Below, in pieces: positions 5,492 to 13,425 of a DNA stretch of 13,452 nt. Both the position numbers and the translations under genes were made by a program. The stretch is taken from the NCBI GenBank assembly GCA_023427945.1, contig JAEYZR010000269.1, positions 1 through 13,452 of the forward strand. Direction: 5' to 3'. The notes under the pieces are model-generated. The model was not told where the DNA came from. It searched no databases and was given only the letters and a program-made list of their open reading frames with translations. Position 1 is the first letter of the stretch. Each line of letters starts with the position of its first letter. This DNA comes from Pseudomonadota bacterium (GTDB lineage Bacteria; Pseudomonadota; Gammaproteobacteria; Burkholderiales; Burkholderiaceae_B).

Positions 5492-6112
5492 ATGGTCGCA
5501 CCGCTTACCCAGGCAAGCGCTGCCAGTCGTGACGCACACGCCGCTACTCAAGGCAACGTCACGCAGCACTTTGCCCAACAGGCAGCCCGGCAGGCTGTAC
5601 GCACACCCGATCCCGAACCCGACACCTGTACCCCCGCAATCGCGGCGGCACACGCTGCGATTGCCCAGCATCGGGATGCTTCGGGTGCCATGCGCAAAGG
5701 CGCGATGCTGCCTGTGCTGCATACCCTGCAACACGCCCTGGGCTGGATCCCGCCGGAATGCGTACCCACCCTGGCGCAGGCCATGAACCTGTCGCGTGCC
5801 GAAGTGCATGGCGTGATCACGTTCTATCCGCACTTTCGCACAGCGCCCCCGGCCCTTCACCACGTGGAGATCTGCCAGGCCGAATCCTGTCAGGCCATGG
5901 GCAGTGACGCGCTGGTGCAGCACGCCCAGGACAGACTGGGCTGTGCCATGAACGAACAGACGCCGGATGGCAAGGTCGCCCTGGCGCCGGTGTACTGCCT
6001 GGGCCTGTGTGCGCAATCGCCCGCCATGATGATCGATTCACGCCCGTACGCCCGAGTCAGTTGCGACAAGCTGGATCGCCTGTTTGCTCAATTCGACGAG
6101 GCCCGCCCATGA
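5492..6112 (+). CDS. fdsG: FdsG, NAD-dependent formate dehydrogenase gamma subunit (NuoE-like, 2Fe-2S)
   Basis: Small electron-transfer subunit of the soluble NAD+-dependent formate dehydrogenase. It is homologous to NuoE of complex I and partners FdsB in the diaphorase module. Residues about 60-200 carry the thioredoxin-like 2Fe-2S domain: GAMLPVLHTLQHALGWIP, LSRAEVHGVITFYPHFR, then ligands C128 and C133 (CQAESC) and C169 and C173 (CLGLC). The protein has 206 residues, whereas FdsG proteins I recall are about 150-176. The excess is an Ala/Gln/Pro-rich N-terminal stretch of about 45 residues with no twin arginine, signal peptide or membrane segment. An ideal AAGGAGG before ATG 5492 supports this long form. 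It is the first gene of the operon and overlaps fdsB by ATGA (6109-6112). The assignment is secure; the function of the extension is unknown. Confidence 0.94.
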   Translation: MVAPLTQASAASRDAHAATQGNVTQHFAQQAARQAVRTPDPEPDTCTPAIAAAHAAIAQHRDASGAMRKGAMLPVLHTLQHALGWIPPECVPTLAQAMNLSRAEVHGVITFYPHFRTAPPALHHVEICQAESCQAMGSDALVQHAQDRLGCAMNEQTPDGKVALAPVYCLGLCAQSPAMMIDSRPYARVSCDKLDRLFAQFDEARP

Positions 6113-7680
6113 CACCCATCACGGTTTATGTTCCCCGCGACGCCGCCGCGCTCGCGGTGGGTGCCGATGAACTCGTGCAGACACTGGAGGCACGTGCGGC
6201 GCAACGCGGCATCGAACTGCGTATCGTGCGCAACGGATCGCGTGGCTTGCTGTGGCTCGAACCGCTGGTCGAAGTGCAGACGCCCGCCGGCCGCATCGCT
6301 TATGGCCCGGTACAGGCCGAAGACATCGACAGCCTGCTGGATGCCGGATTTCTGCAAGGCGGGGACCACCCGCTGGGCCATGGTCCGACCGAGGCCATCG
6401 AATTCCTGGCGCGCCAGGAGAGGCTCACATTTGCACGCGTCGGGGTGATCGACCCGCGTTCCATCGATGATTATGTCGCGCACGGCGGCTTCGAGGGGCT
6501 CAGGCGAGCCCTGGCCATGACGCCCGAAGCCATCGTCGAAGAAGTGACCCTGTCCGGTCTGCGGGGACGCGGCGGTGCGGCGTTTCCCACCGGAATCAAG
6601 TGGAAGACAGTCGCCACCACACCGGCCACGCAGAAGTACATCGTGTGCAATGCCGACGAAGGCGACTCCGGCACATTCTCGGACCGGCTTCTGATGGAAG
6701 GCGACCCGTGCACCCTGATCGAGGGAATGGTCATTGCCGGGCTTGCGGTAGGGGCCACCCAGGGCTACATCTACGTGCGCTCGGAGTACCCGCAATCCAT
6801 CGAAGCGCTCGAATACGCCATCGTCGCGGCACGCCAGGCGCAGTGGCTGGGCAGCGACATCCAGGGCAGCGGACGCCACTTCGACATGGAGGTGCGCGTC
6901 GGCGCCGGCGCCGACATCTGCGGCGAAGAGACATCGCTGCTGGAAAGCCTGGAAGGCAAACGCGGCGTGGTGCGTGCCAAGCCGCCCCTGCCCGCCATTG
7001 CCGGGCTGTTCGGCCAGCCCACCGTCATCAACAACGCGATCTCGCTGGCATCGGTTCCCACCATCCTGGCCAACGGCGCACAAGCCTACCGCGACTTCGG
7101 CGTCGGCCGCTCGCACGGCACTCTGCCCTTCCAGCTGGCCGGCAACCTGCAGCAAGGCGGCCTGGTGGAAAAGGCGTTCGGCGTGACCTTGCGCGAACTG
7201 CTCTACGACTTCGGCGGCGGCTCGCGATCGGGACGCCCCTTGCGTGCGGTACAGGTCGGCGGCCCCCTGGGCGCATGGCTGCCCGAATCGCAATGGGACG
7301 TGCCTCTGGATTACGAGGCCTACATGAAGATTTCCGCGATGGTGGGCCACGGCGGCATCGTCGCCTTCGACGATACGGTGGACATGGCGAAGATGGCACG
7401 GTGGGCAATGGCGTTCTGCGCCATCGAGTCCTGTGGCAAATGCACGCCCTGTCGCATCGGTTCCACGCGGGGCGTGGAGACCATCGAACGCATCGCCTCG
7501 GGCGGTCCGCAACGCGAACACCAGGTCACGCTGTTGCGCGACCTGTGCGACACCATGCTGGGCGGCTCGCTGTGCGCCCTTGGTGGCATGACGCCTTTCC
7601 CGGTGCTGTCGGCACTGAATCACTTCCCGCAGGATTTCGGTTTACCTGCCCCCACCGCCCAAACCGCAGACGCGGCCTGA
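6109..7680 (+). CDS. fdsB: FdsB, NAD-dependent formate dehydrogenase beta subunit (NuoF-like, FMN and 4Fe-4S)
   Basis: Flavoprotein subunit that takes electrons from the iron-sulfur chain and reduces NAD+. It is homologous to NuoF/HoxF. It has 523 residues, as expected for FdsB, whose N-terminal thioredoxin-like part (about 1-110) precedes the NuoF core. Visible: GRGGAAFPTGIKW (153-165), the NAD(H)-binding glycine loop; CNADEGDSGTFSDRLLMEG for FMN; and ICGEETSLLESLEGKRG. The SLBB-type segment is around HGTLPFQLAGNL onward. The 4Fe-4S ligands are C442, C445 and C448 (ESCGKCTPCRIG) with C489 (SLCALGG). The start at 6109 overlaps the fdsG stop and follows GACGAGG (about 6094-6100). A longer frame reaches upstream to 6007 but only inside fdsG. 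fdsA follows after 18 bp. All cofactor motifs are intact. Confidence 0.96.
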   Translation: MTPITVYVPRDAAALAVGADELVQTLEARAAQRGIELRIVRNGSRGLLWLEPLVEVQTPAGRIAYGPVQAEDIDSLLDAGFLQGGDHPLGHGPTEAIEFLARQERLTFARVGVIDPRSIDDYVAHGGFEGLRRALAMTPEAIVEEVTLSGLRGRGGAAFPTGIKWKTVATTPATQKYIVCNADEGDSGTFSDRLLMEGDPCTLIEGMVIAGLAVGATQGYIYVRSEYPQSIEALEYAIVAARQAQWLGSDIQGSGRHFDMEVRVGAGADICGEETSLLESLEGKRGVVRAKPPLPAIAGLFGQPTVINNAISLASVPTILANGAQAYRDFGVGRSHGTLPFQLAGNLQQGGLVEKAFGVTLRELLYDFGGGSRSGRPLRAVQVGGPLGAWLPESQWDVPLDYEAYMKISAMVGHGGIVAFDDTVDMAKMARWAMAFCAIESCGKCTPCRIGSTRGVETIERIASGGPQREHQVTLLRDLCDTMLGGSLCALGGMTPFPVLSALNHFPQDFGLPAPTAQTADAA

Positions 7681-7698
7681 GTCAGACAGGAGATCACC

Positions 7699-10563
7699 AT
7701 GCTGGAAACAGTACTGAAACGCGAACGTGACTACGGCACACCTGCCAGAACGTCCGAAGTGATGGTCACCCTCACCATCGACGGCCAGAGCGTCACCGTG
7801 CCCGAGGGCACCTCGGTCATGCGTGCGGCCTCCGAGCACGGCGTGAACATCCCGAAGCTGTGTGCCACCGACAGCCTGGAGGCCTTCGGCTCATGCCGCC
7901 TGTGCCTGGTCGAAATCGAAGGCCGGCGCGGCTATCCAGCCTCCTGCACCACCCCGGTGGAAGCCGGCATGGTGGTGCGCACCGAAACGCCGAAGCTGCA
8001 TCAGTTGCGCCGTGGGGTGATGGAGCTGTACATCTCCGATCACCCGCTGGATTGCCTGACCTGTCCGGCCAACGGCGACTGCGAACTGCAGGACATGGCC
8101 GGTGTGGTGGGCCTGCGCAACGTGCGCTACGGCCAGGAAGGCAAGCATCACCTGGACGACGCGACCGACGACTCCAATCCATACTTCTCCTACGACGCCT
8201 CCAAGTGCATCGTGTGCAATCGCTGTGTGCGCGCCTGCGAGGAAACCCAGGGCACGTTCGCGCTCACCATCTCCGGGCGCGGCTTTGACTCGCGCGTGTC
8301 CCCCGGGCAAAGCGAATCGTTCATGCAAAGCGAATGCGTGTCCTGCGGCGCCTGCGTACAGGCCTGCCCGACCGCGACGCTGCAGGAAAAAAGCGTCATC
8401 GAAATGGGCCAGGCCGAACACTCGGTCGTGACCACCTGCGCCTATTGCGGCGTGGGCTGCGGCTTCAAGGCCGAGATGAAGGGCGAGCAGGTCGTGCGCA
8501 TGGTGCCCTGGAAAGACGGGCAGGCCAACCGGGGCCATTCCTGCGTGAAAGGCCGGTTTGCATGGGGCTACACCACGCACAAGGAACGTGTGCTCAACCC
8601 CATGATCCGCAAGAACATCAACGATCCCTGGCAGGAAGTGACCTGGGAAGTGGCGCTGGCGCACACGGCCTCGGAGTTTCGCCGCATTCAGGCGGCACAC
8701 GGGCGCGATGCCATTGGCGGCATCACGTCCTCGCGCTGCACCAACGAAGAAACCTGGCTGGTACAGAAACTCATCCGCGCGGCGTTCGGCACCAACAACG
8801 TCGATACCTGCGCACGCGTGTGCCACTCCCCGACGGGCTATGGCCTGAAGCAGACACTGGGCGAATCGGCGGGCACACAGACGTTCGACTCCGTGATGCA
8901 CAGCGACGTGATCGTCGTCATGGGCGCCAACCCCAGCAGCGGCCATCCGGTATTCGCATCGCGCCTGAAACGCCGGCTGCGCGCCGGTGCCCGGCTGATC
9001 GTGATCGACCCGCGACGTATCGAGCTGGTCGACTCGCCGCACATCAAGGCCGATTTCCACCTGCAGGTGCGTCCGGGTACCAACGTGGCCTTGCTGTCGT
9101 CGCTTGCCCATGTGATTGTCACCGAGGGCCTGGTCAACGAAGCCTTCGTCGCCCAACGCTGTGAAGCGCAGGCCTTCGAGCAGTGGCGCGACTTCGTCGC
9201 CCTGCCCGAGAACTCGCCCGAAGCGATGGCCGACGTCACCGGTGTCCCGGCCGAGCTGGTGCGCGGCGCAGCACGCCCGTATGCCGGCGGCGGCAATGGT
9301 GCGATCTATTACGGCCTGGGCGTCACCGAACACAGCCAGGGGTCCACGACCGTCATGGCCATCGCCAACCTGGCAATGGCCTGCGGCAACATCGGCCGCG
9401 AAGGCGTGGGCGTGAATCCCCTACGCGGGCAGAACAACGTGCAGGGGTCGTGCGACATGGGCTCGTTCCCGCACGAACTTCCGGGCTATCGCCACATCTC
9501 GGACGAGGTCACCCGCACGACCTTCGAGCAGGCCTGGGGCGTGACCCTGGGCGCCGAACCCGGACTGCGCATTCCCAACATGTTCGAAGCCGCCCTGGAC
9601 GGCACCTTCAAGGGCCTGTACTGCCAGGGTGAGGACATCGTTCAGTCCGATCCCAACACCAAGCACGTGGCCGCGGCACTGTCGGCCATGGAATGCATCG
9701 TGGTGCAGGATCTTTTCCTGAACGAGACCGCGAAGTATGCGCACGTGTTCCTGCCGGGCTCGTCCTTTCTGGAGAAAGATGGCACGTTCACCAATGCCGA
9801 ACGCCGCATCTCGCGCGTGCGCAAGGTGATGGAGCCCAAGAACGGAATGGCCGACTGGGAAGTGACGATGGGGCTGGCCAATGCAATGGGCTATCCCATG
9901 CACTACAACCATCCGCGCGAGATCATGGCGGAGATCGCCAGGCTGACGCCCACCTTCTCCGGCGTGAGCTACGAGAAGCTCGAACGGCTGGGCAGCCTGC
10001 AATGGCCGTGCAACGATGCCGCGCCGGAAGGCACGCCGATCATGCACATCGACGAGTTCGTGCGTGGCAAGGGCAAGTTCATCATCACCAAATACGTGCC
10101 CAGCGACGAACGCAGCACGCGCAAGTTTCCGCTGCTGCTCACCACCGGACGTATCCTGTCGCAATACAACGTGGGTGCCCAGACACGGCGCACGCCCAAC
10201 GTCATGTGGCACAGTGAGGATCTGCTGGAGATCCACCCGCAGGACGCCGAAGATCGCGGCATCAAAACGGGCGACTGGGTGGGCGTGCAAAGCCGCTCGG
10301 GTGAGACCGTGCTGCGCGCCGACGTCACCGACAGGGTGCAGGCCGGCGTGGTCTACACCACGTTCCACTTCCCCGAATCGGGCGCCAACGTGGTGACCAC
10401 CGACAGCTCGGACTGGGCCACCAATTGCCCCGAGTACAAGGTGACGGCGGTGCAACTGGTGCGTGTCAATCAGCCCTCCACCTGGCAGCGCACCTGGTCG
10501 CGGTTCTCCGACGCGCAGTTGCAGCTGCTGCGTGAGCGCACCCGCGAGCGGGACGTCATATGA
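7699..10563 (+). CDS. fdsA: FdsA, NAD-dependent formate dehydrogenase catalytic alpha subunit (molybdopterin, Fe-S)
   Basis: Catalytic subunit oxidising formate to CO2 at a Mo-bis-MGD centre. It has 954 residues, as usual for FdsA. Order of cofactor sites: 2Fe-2S (C55, C66, C69, C83); NuoG-like His-Cys 4Fe-4S (H115, C119, C122, C128); two 4Fe-4S in a ferredoxin fold (C170, C173, C176, C180 and C213, C216, C219, C223); 4Fe-4S of the molybdopterin domain (C247, C250, C254, C282). The molybdenum ligand is Cys375 followed by His376 (ARVCHSPTGYGL), so this is a Cys enzyme and not a selenocysteine one. Arg576 (PLRGQNNVQG) is the conserved substrate arginine. Both are offset by 11 from C386 and R587 of the Rhodobacter capsulatus enzyme. 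The molydopterin dinucleotide-binding domain occupies the C-terminal part, from about 815 onward. AGGAG (7688-7692) precedes the ATG. No Tat signal is seen, so it is cytoplasmic. It overlaps fdhD by ATGA. Confidence 0.97.
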   Translation: MLETVLKRERDYGTPARTSEVMVTLTIDGQSVTVPEGTSVMRAASEHGVNIPKLCATDSLEAFGSCRLCLVEIEGRRGYPASCTTPVEAGMVVRTETPKLHQLRRGVMELYISDHPLDCLTCPANGDCELQDMAGVVGLRNVRYGQEGKHHLDDATDDSNPYFSYDASKCIVCNRCVRACEETQGTFALTISGRGFDSRVSPGQSESFMQSECVSCGACVQACPTATLQEKSVIEMGQAEHSVVTTCAYCGVGCGFKAEMKGEQVVRMVPWKDGQANRGHSCVKGRFAWGYTTHKERVLNPMIRKNINDPWQEVTWEVALAHTASEFRRIQAAHGRDAIGGITSSRCTNEETWLVQKLIRAAFGTNNVDTCARVCHSPTGYGLKQTLGESAGTQTFDSVMHSDVIVVMGANPSSGHPVFASRLKRRLRAGARLIVIDPRRIELVDSPHIKADFHLQVRPGTNVALLSSLAHVIVTEGLVNEAFVAQRCEAQAFEQWRDFVALPENSPEAMADVTGVPAELVRGAARPYAGGGNGAIYYGLGVTEHSQGSTTVMAIANLAMACGNIGREGVGVNPLRGQNNVQGSCDMGSFPHELPGYRHISDEVTRTTFEQAWGVTLGAEPGLRIPNMFEAALDGTFKGLYCQGEDIVQSDPNTKHVAAALSAMECIVVQDLFLNETAKYAHVFLPGSSFLEKDGTFTNAERRISRVRKVMEPKNGMADWEVTMGLANAMGYPMHYNHPREIMAEIARLTPTFSGVSYEKLERLGSLQWPCNDAAPEGTPIMHIDEFVRGKGKFIITKYVPSDERSTRKFPLLLTTGRILSQYNVGAQTRRTPNVMWHSEDLLEIHPQDAEDRGIKTGDWVGVQSRSGETVLRADVTDRVQAGVVYTTFHFPESGANVVTTDSSDWATNCPEYKVTAVQLVRVNQPSTWQRTWSRFSDAQLQLLRERTRERDVI

Positions 10564-11408
10564 CGCAGGGGCACACCGCGTTGCTGGCCGACGAGTTCGC
10601 GGCCTTGCCGGCGGCGACCGCGCCATGCACCGTCGTGCGGATGCATGCCGGACATGGCGACCATCACGAATCGCAGGACGTGCTGGCCGAGGAAACCCCG
10701 GTGGCGCTGTCCTACAACGGGATCAGTCACGCGACCATGCTGGTCACGCCAGCCGAACTGGAAGACTTCGCAGTCGGATTTTCCCTGACCGAAGGCATCG
10801 TCGACCACGTGCGCGACATACGGGACATCCGGCTGGATGTGCAGTCCCAGGGCGTGGTCGTCGAACTGGATATTGCCGGCGCCCCGATGGACCGGCTGAA
10901 ACAGCGGCGGCGGGCCATGGCGGGACGCACGGGTTGCGGCCTGTGCGGGGTCGAGACCTTGCCCGAAGTGCTGCGCGACGTGGCGCCCGTGGAAGCCGGC
11001 AAGCACTGGCCCGCCCTGCTCCTGGCCGACGGGATGCGCGCCATGCGCGCACAGCAGACCTTGCACTCGCAGACCGGAGCGACCCATGCAGCCGCCTGGA
11101 TGGATGGCCACGGCGTGGTGCGATGCGTGCGCGAAGACGTGGGCCGCCACAATGCACTGGACAAGCTGCTGGGCGCGCTCGCACGCGACGGAATCGACGC
11201 GGCCGCCGGCGCCGTCCTGGTTTCCAGTCGCGCCAGCTTCGAAATGGTGCAAAAAGCCGCCTCGCAGGGCGCCACGCTACTGGCCGCCGTCTCGGCCCCC
11301 ACGGCCCTGGCGTGCCGGGTGGCTCACGCAAGCAACGTCACTTTGCTCGGTTTTTTCCGCGAAGCGAATTTCTCGATCTACAGCCACCCGCAGCGGGTGG
11401 TGACATGA
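10560..11408 (+). CDS. fdsC: FdsC/FdhD, formate dehydrogenase sulfurtransferase chaperone
   Basis: FdhD-family accessory protein that binds bis-MGD and passes a sulfur to it before insertion into the formate dehydrogenase. The sulfido ligand is needed for activity. It has 282 residues, normal for FdhD. Visible: EETPVALSYNGISHATMLVTPAELEDFAVGFSLTEGI (about 44-80), the family's N-terminal signature; GRTGCGLCGVE with the CxxC pair C126 and C129, which takes the sulfur; and EDVGRHNALDKLLG followed by SSRASFEMVQKAA in the C-terminal half, with SAPTALA. The ATG at 10560 overlaps the fdsA stop, and the stop overlaps fdsD, both as ATGA. Position inside the operon indicates a chaperone dedicated to FdsA; it could also be named fdhD. 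Confidence 0.95.
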   Translation: MTQGHTALLADEFAALPAATAPCTVVRMHAGHGDHHESQDVLAEETPVALSYNGISHATMLVTPAELEDFAVGFSLTEGIVDHVRDIRDIRLDVQSQGVVVELDIAGAPMDRLKQRRRAMAGRTGCGLCGVETLPEVLRDVAPVEAGKHWPALLLADGMRAMRAQQTLHSQTGATHAAAWMDGHGVVRCVREDVGRHNALDKLLGALARDGIDAAAGAVLVSSRASFEMVQKAASQGATLLAAVSAPTALACRVAHASNVTLLGFFREANFSIYSHPQRVVT

Positions 11409-11677
11409 CCAAGGCAGGCAACATGGACCACAGCAATCTGATTCGTATGGCCAACCGGATCGGCGATTTCTTCGACGCCATGCCCGATCGCGAAGAGGCC
11501 CTGGACGGTATCGCCAACCACATCCACAAATTCTGGGAACCGCGCATGCGGCATCAGTTGCTCGACCTGCTCGATGCGCATCCGGACGGCAGGCAGGACG
11601 ACCATGCCCTGTGCCCGATCGTGCTCGAGGCAGTCACCCGCTATCGTCAGCGGCTCACCCCGGTGGTGCCCGCCTGA
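11405..11677 (+). CDS. fdsD: FdsD, formate dehydrogenase delta subunit
   Basis: Small last subunit of the Fds enzyme, involved in maturation or stability of the complex rather than in electron transfer; no cofactor ligands are present. It has 90 residues. The family signature is clear: LIRMANRIGDFFDAMPDREEALDGIANHIHKFWEPRMRHQLLDLL, followed by a short acidic/histidine stretch and VLEAVTRYRQRL. The ATG at 11405 overlaps the fdhD stop as ATGA. A second in-frame ATG at 11423 (MDHSNLIRM) lies at the usual beginning of family similarity and could be the true start, giving 84 residues. It is mostly helical and soluble. No terminator-like hairpin follows directly. Confidence 0.93.
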   Translation: MTKAGNMDHSNLIRMANRIGDFFDAMPDREEALDGIANHIHKFWEPRMRHQLLDLLDAHPDGRQDDHALCPIVLEAVTRYRQRLTPVVPA

Positions 11678-11763
11678 CGCGCATGTCGAATTTTGTAGCT
11701 TGCAGTGAAACAACCACGTATAAAGCCCGTGCATAACGCAACGAGCAAGGTCGAGGAGACGAC
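11678..11763 (+). promoter_or_regulatory. Intergenic region before the OFA transporter, with weak promoter-like elements
   Basis: The 86-bp gap holds a GAGGAG ribosome binding site (11753-11758), five bases before the transporter ATG. Upstream are TTGCAG (11700-11705) and TATAAA (11719-11724), but the spacer is only 13 bp; TTGTAG (11693-11698) gives 20 bp. Neither is a good sigma-70 promoter. No hairpin-plus-T terminator was found, so the transporter may be read from the fds message, a weak local promoter, or both. Confidence 0.35.
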
Positions 11764-13425
11764 ATGAGCACCGCACCATCCCTGAATCTGCCTGCTGGCG
11801 CGGGTGGATGGCTGGACAAAGAACGAACCATTGCAGGACCGGGATTCAATCGCTGGATCGTTCCCCCGGCAGCGCTGGCGATCCACCTGTGCATCGGCAT
11901 GGCCTACGGTTTCTCGGTGTTCTGGCTGCCGCTGTCCAAAGCGCTGGCCGGCCCGGACATCATGACCTGCCCGGCCAGCATGAGCGTATTCACAGAGCTT
12001 TTCACGACGACGTGCAACTGGCGCATTTCCACGATGGGCTGGATGTACACCCTGTTCTTTGTGTTGCTCGGATGCTCGGCCGCACTGTGGGGCGGCTGGC
12101 TCGAACGGGCTGGCCCGCGCAAGGCCGGTGTGGTGTCGGCCCTGTGCTGGTGCGGCGGGCTGGTGATTTCATCGGTCGGCGTATATACCCACCAGATGTG
12201 GATGCTGTGGCTGGGCTCCGGCGTGATCGGAGGGATCGGCCTGGGCCTGGGCTACATCTCGCCGGTCAGTACCCTCATCAAGTGGTTCCCGGACAAGCGC
12301 GGCATGGCCACCGGCATGGCCATCATGGGTTTTGGCGGTGGCGCCATGATAGGTGCGCCCCTGGCCGACCTGCTGATGCGCCATTTCGCCGGCCCCGGCT
12401 CGGTGGGCGTGTGGCAGACATTCCTGACGATGGCGATCATCTACTTCGTGTTCATGATGTGCGGCGCTCTGGGATACCGCGTGCCGGCGACCGGCTGGAA
12501 ACCGGAGGGCTGGGTGCCGCCCCCGCAAAATGCCAACGCCATGATCACGCGCGGGCACGTCCACGTCAAAAAGGTGTGGGGCATTCCGCAGTTCTGGCTG
12601 GTGTGGCTGGTGCTTTGCCTGAACGTGACGGCGGGCATCGGTATCCTGGGCATGGCCTCACCGCTGCTGCAGGAAGTGTTCGGCGGACGCCTGATCGGCC
12701 AGAACGAGCTGGGCTTCGCTGAGCTGAACCCGCAGCAACTGGCCGCCATCGCCACCATTGCGGCCGGGTTCACCGGGTTGATCAGTCTGTTCAACATCGG
12801 CGGGCGGTTTTTCTGGGCCAGTCTGTCGGACAAGCTGGGCCGCAAAGTGACCTATGCCACGTTCTTCGTGCTGGGTTTCCTGCTGTATGCCTCCATTCCG
12901 TGGTCGGCACACATGGGCATGCTGGCCTTGTTCGTGGCGGCCTTCTGCGTCATTCTTTCCATGTACGGCGGCGGCTTCGCCACTGTGCCGGCCTATCTGG
13001 CTGATCTGTTCGGCACCCAGATGGTGGGCGCCATCCACGGCCGCCTGTTGACCGCGTGGTCAGCCGCCGGCATCTTCGGGCCGGTGCTGGTGGGCTACAT
13101 CCGTGAATACCAGCTGTCCATCGGTGTGCCGCGCGCACAGGTCTACGACATCACCATGTACATCCTGGCGGGCATGCTGGTGGTCGGTTTCCTGTGCAAC
13201 CTGGCCATCCGACCCGTGAATGCCAAGCACTTCATGAGCGAGGAAGAGCTGGCGCACGAAAAAACGCTGGCCCACGAACGCGCCGCCGCTACCGAAATCC
13301 GAGGCTCCGGCAGCGGTTCGGCCACACCAGCCTTTCTCGTGGCATTTGCCTGGGCCATGGTCGGGATCCCACTTGCCTGGGGTATCTGGATCACCCTGCA
13401 AAAAGCCGTGGTGCTGTTCCACTAA
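11764..13425 (+). CDS. Oxalate/formate-antiporter (OFA) family MFS transporter with fused C-terminal small-subunit-like segment
   Basis: Major facilitator inner-membrane transporter of the OFA family (OxlT, YhjX relatives), which carries oxalate, formate, pyruvate or similar carboxylates. It has 553 residues with about 12 hydrophobic segments. TM1 is near 31-56, followed by an outer loop with two Cys (C69, C84), then MGWMYTLFFVLLGCSAALWGGWLERAGPRKAG and the OFA-type WFPDKRGMATGMAIMGFGGGAMIGAPL (174-200). The second half has GGRFFWASLSDKLGRK and FATVPAYLADLFG. After a charged linker (MSEEELAHEKTLAHERAA) and a Gly/Ser link comes an extra membrane segment, PAFLVAFAWAMVGIPLAWGIWITLQKA. This resembles the separate 40-60-residue small protein often encoded after such transporters. 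The ATG follows GAGGAG. Position after fdsD suggests formate or oxalate as substrate; that is inference. Confidence 0.88.
   Translation: MSTAPSLNLPAGAGGWLDKERTIAGPGFNRWIVPPAALAIHLCIGMAYGFSVFWLPLSKALAGPDIMTCPASMSVFTELFTTTCNWRISTMGWMYTLFFVLLGCSAALWGGWLERAGPRKAGVVSALCWCGGLVISSVGVYTHQMWMLWLGSGVIGGIGLGLGYISPVSTLIKWFPDKRGMATGMAIMGFGGGAMIGAPLADLLMRHFAGPGSVGVWQTFLTMAIIYFVFMMCGALGYRVPATGWKPEGWVPPPQNANAMITRGHVHVKKVWGIPQFWLVWLVLCLNVTAGIGILGMASPLLQEVFGGRLIGQNELGFAELNPQQLAAIATIAAGFTGLISLFNIGGRFFWASLSDKLGRKVTYATFFVLGFLLYASIPWSAHMGMLALFVAAFCVILSMYGGGFATVPAYLADLFGTQMVGAIHGRLLTAWSAAGIFGPVLVGYIREYQLSIGVPRAQVYDITMYILAGMLVVGFLCNLAIRPVNAKHFMSEEELAHEKTLAHERAAATEIRGSGSGSATPAFLVAFAWAMVGIPLAWGIWITLQKAVVLFH

Noticed and set aside
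5372..6016. 214-codon - strand open frame crossing the divergent intergenic region
   Set aside because: It starts inside fdsG, has no ribosome binding site, and its only unusual part is the translated AT-rich promoter DNA.
6088..7623. 511-codon open frame on the - strand opposite fdsB
   Set aside because: It is a GC-rich shadow frame: low-complexity His/Gly/Arg-rich translation, no family resemblance, and fully opposite a gene with intact cofactor motifs.
8815..8826. Possible selenocysteine at the formate dehydrogenase active site
   Set aside because: The codon is TGC (Cys375), not TGA, and the frame is uninterrupted.
7891..10626. Long - strand open frames (480 and 401 codons) opposite fdsA
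   Set aside because: They lie in the codon-complement frame of a highly conserved catalytic subunit; the composition reflects GC-biased third positions only.
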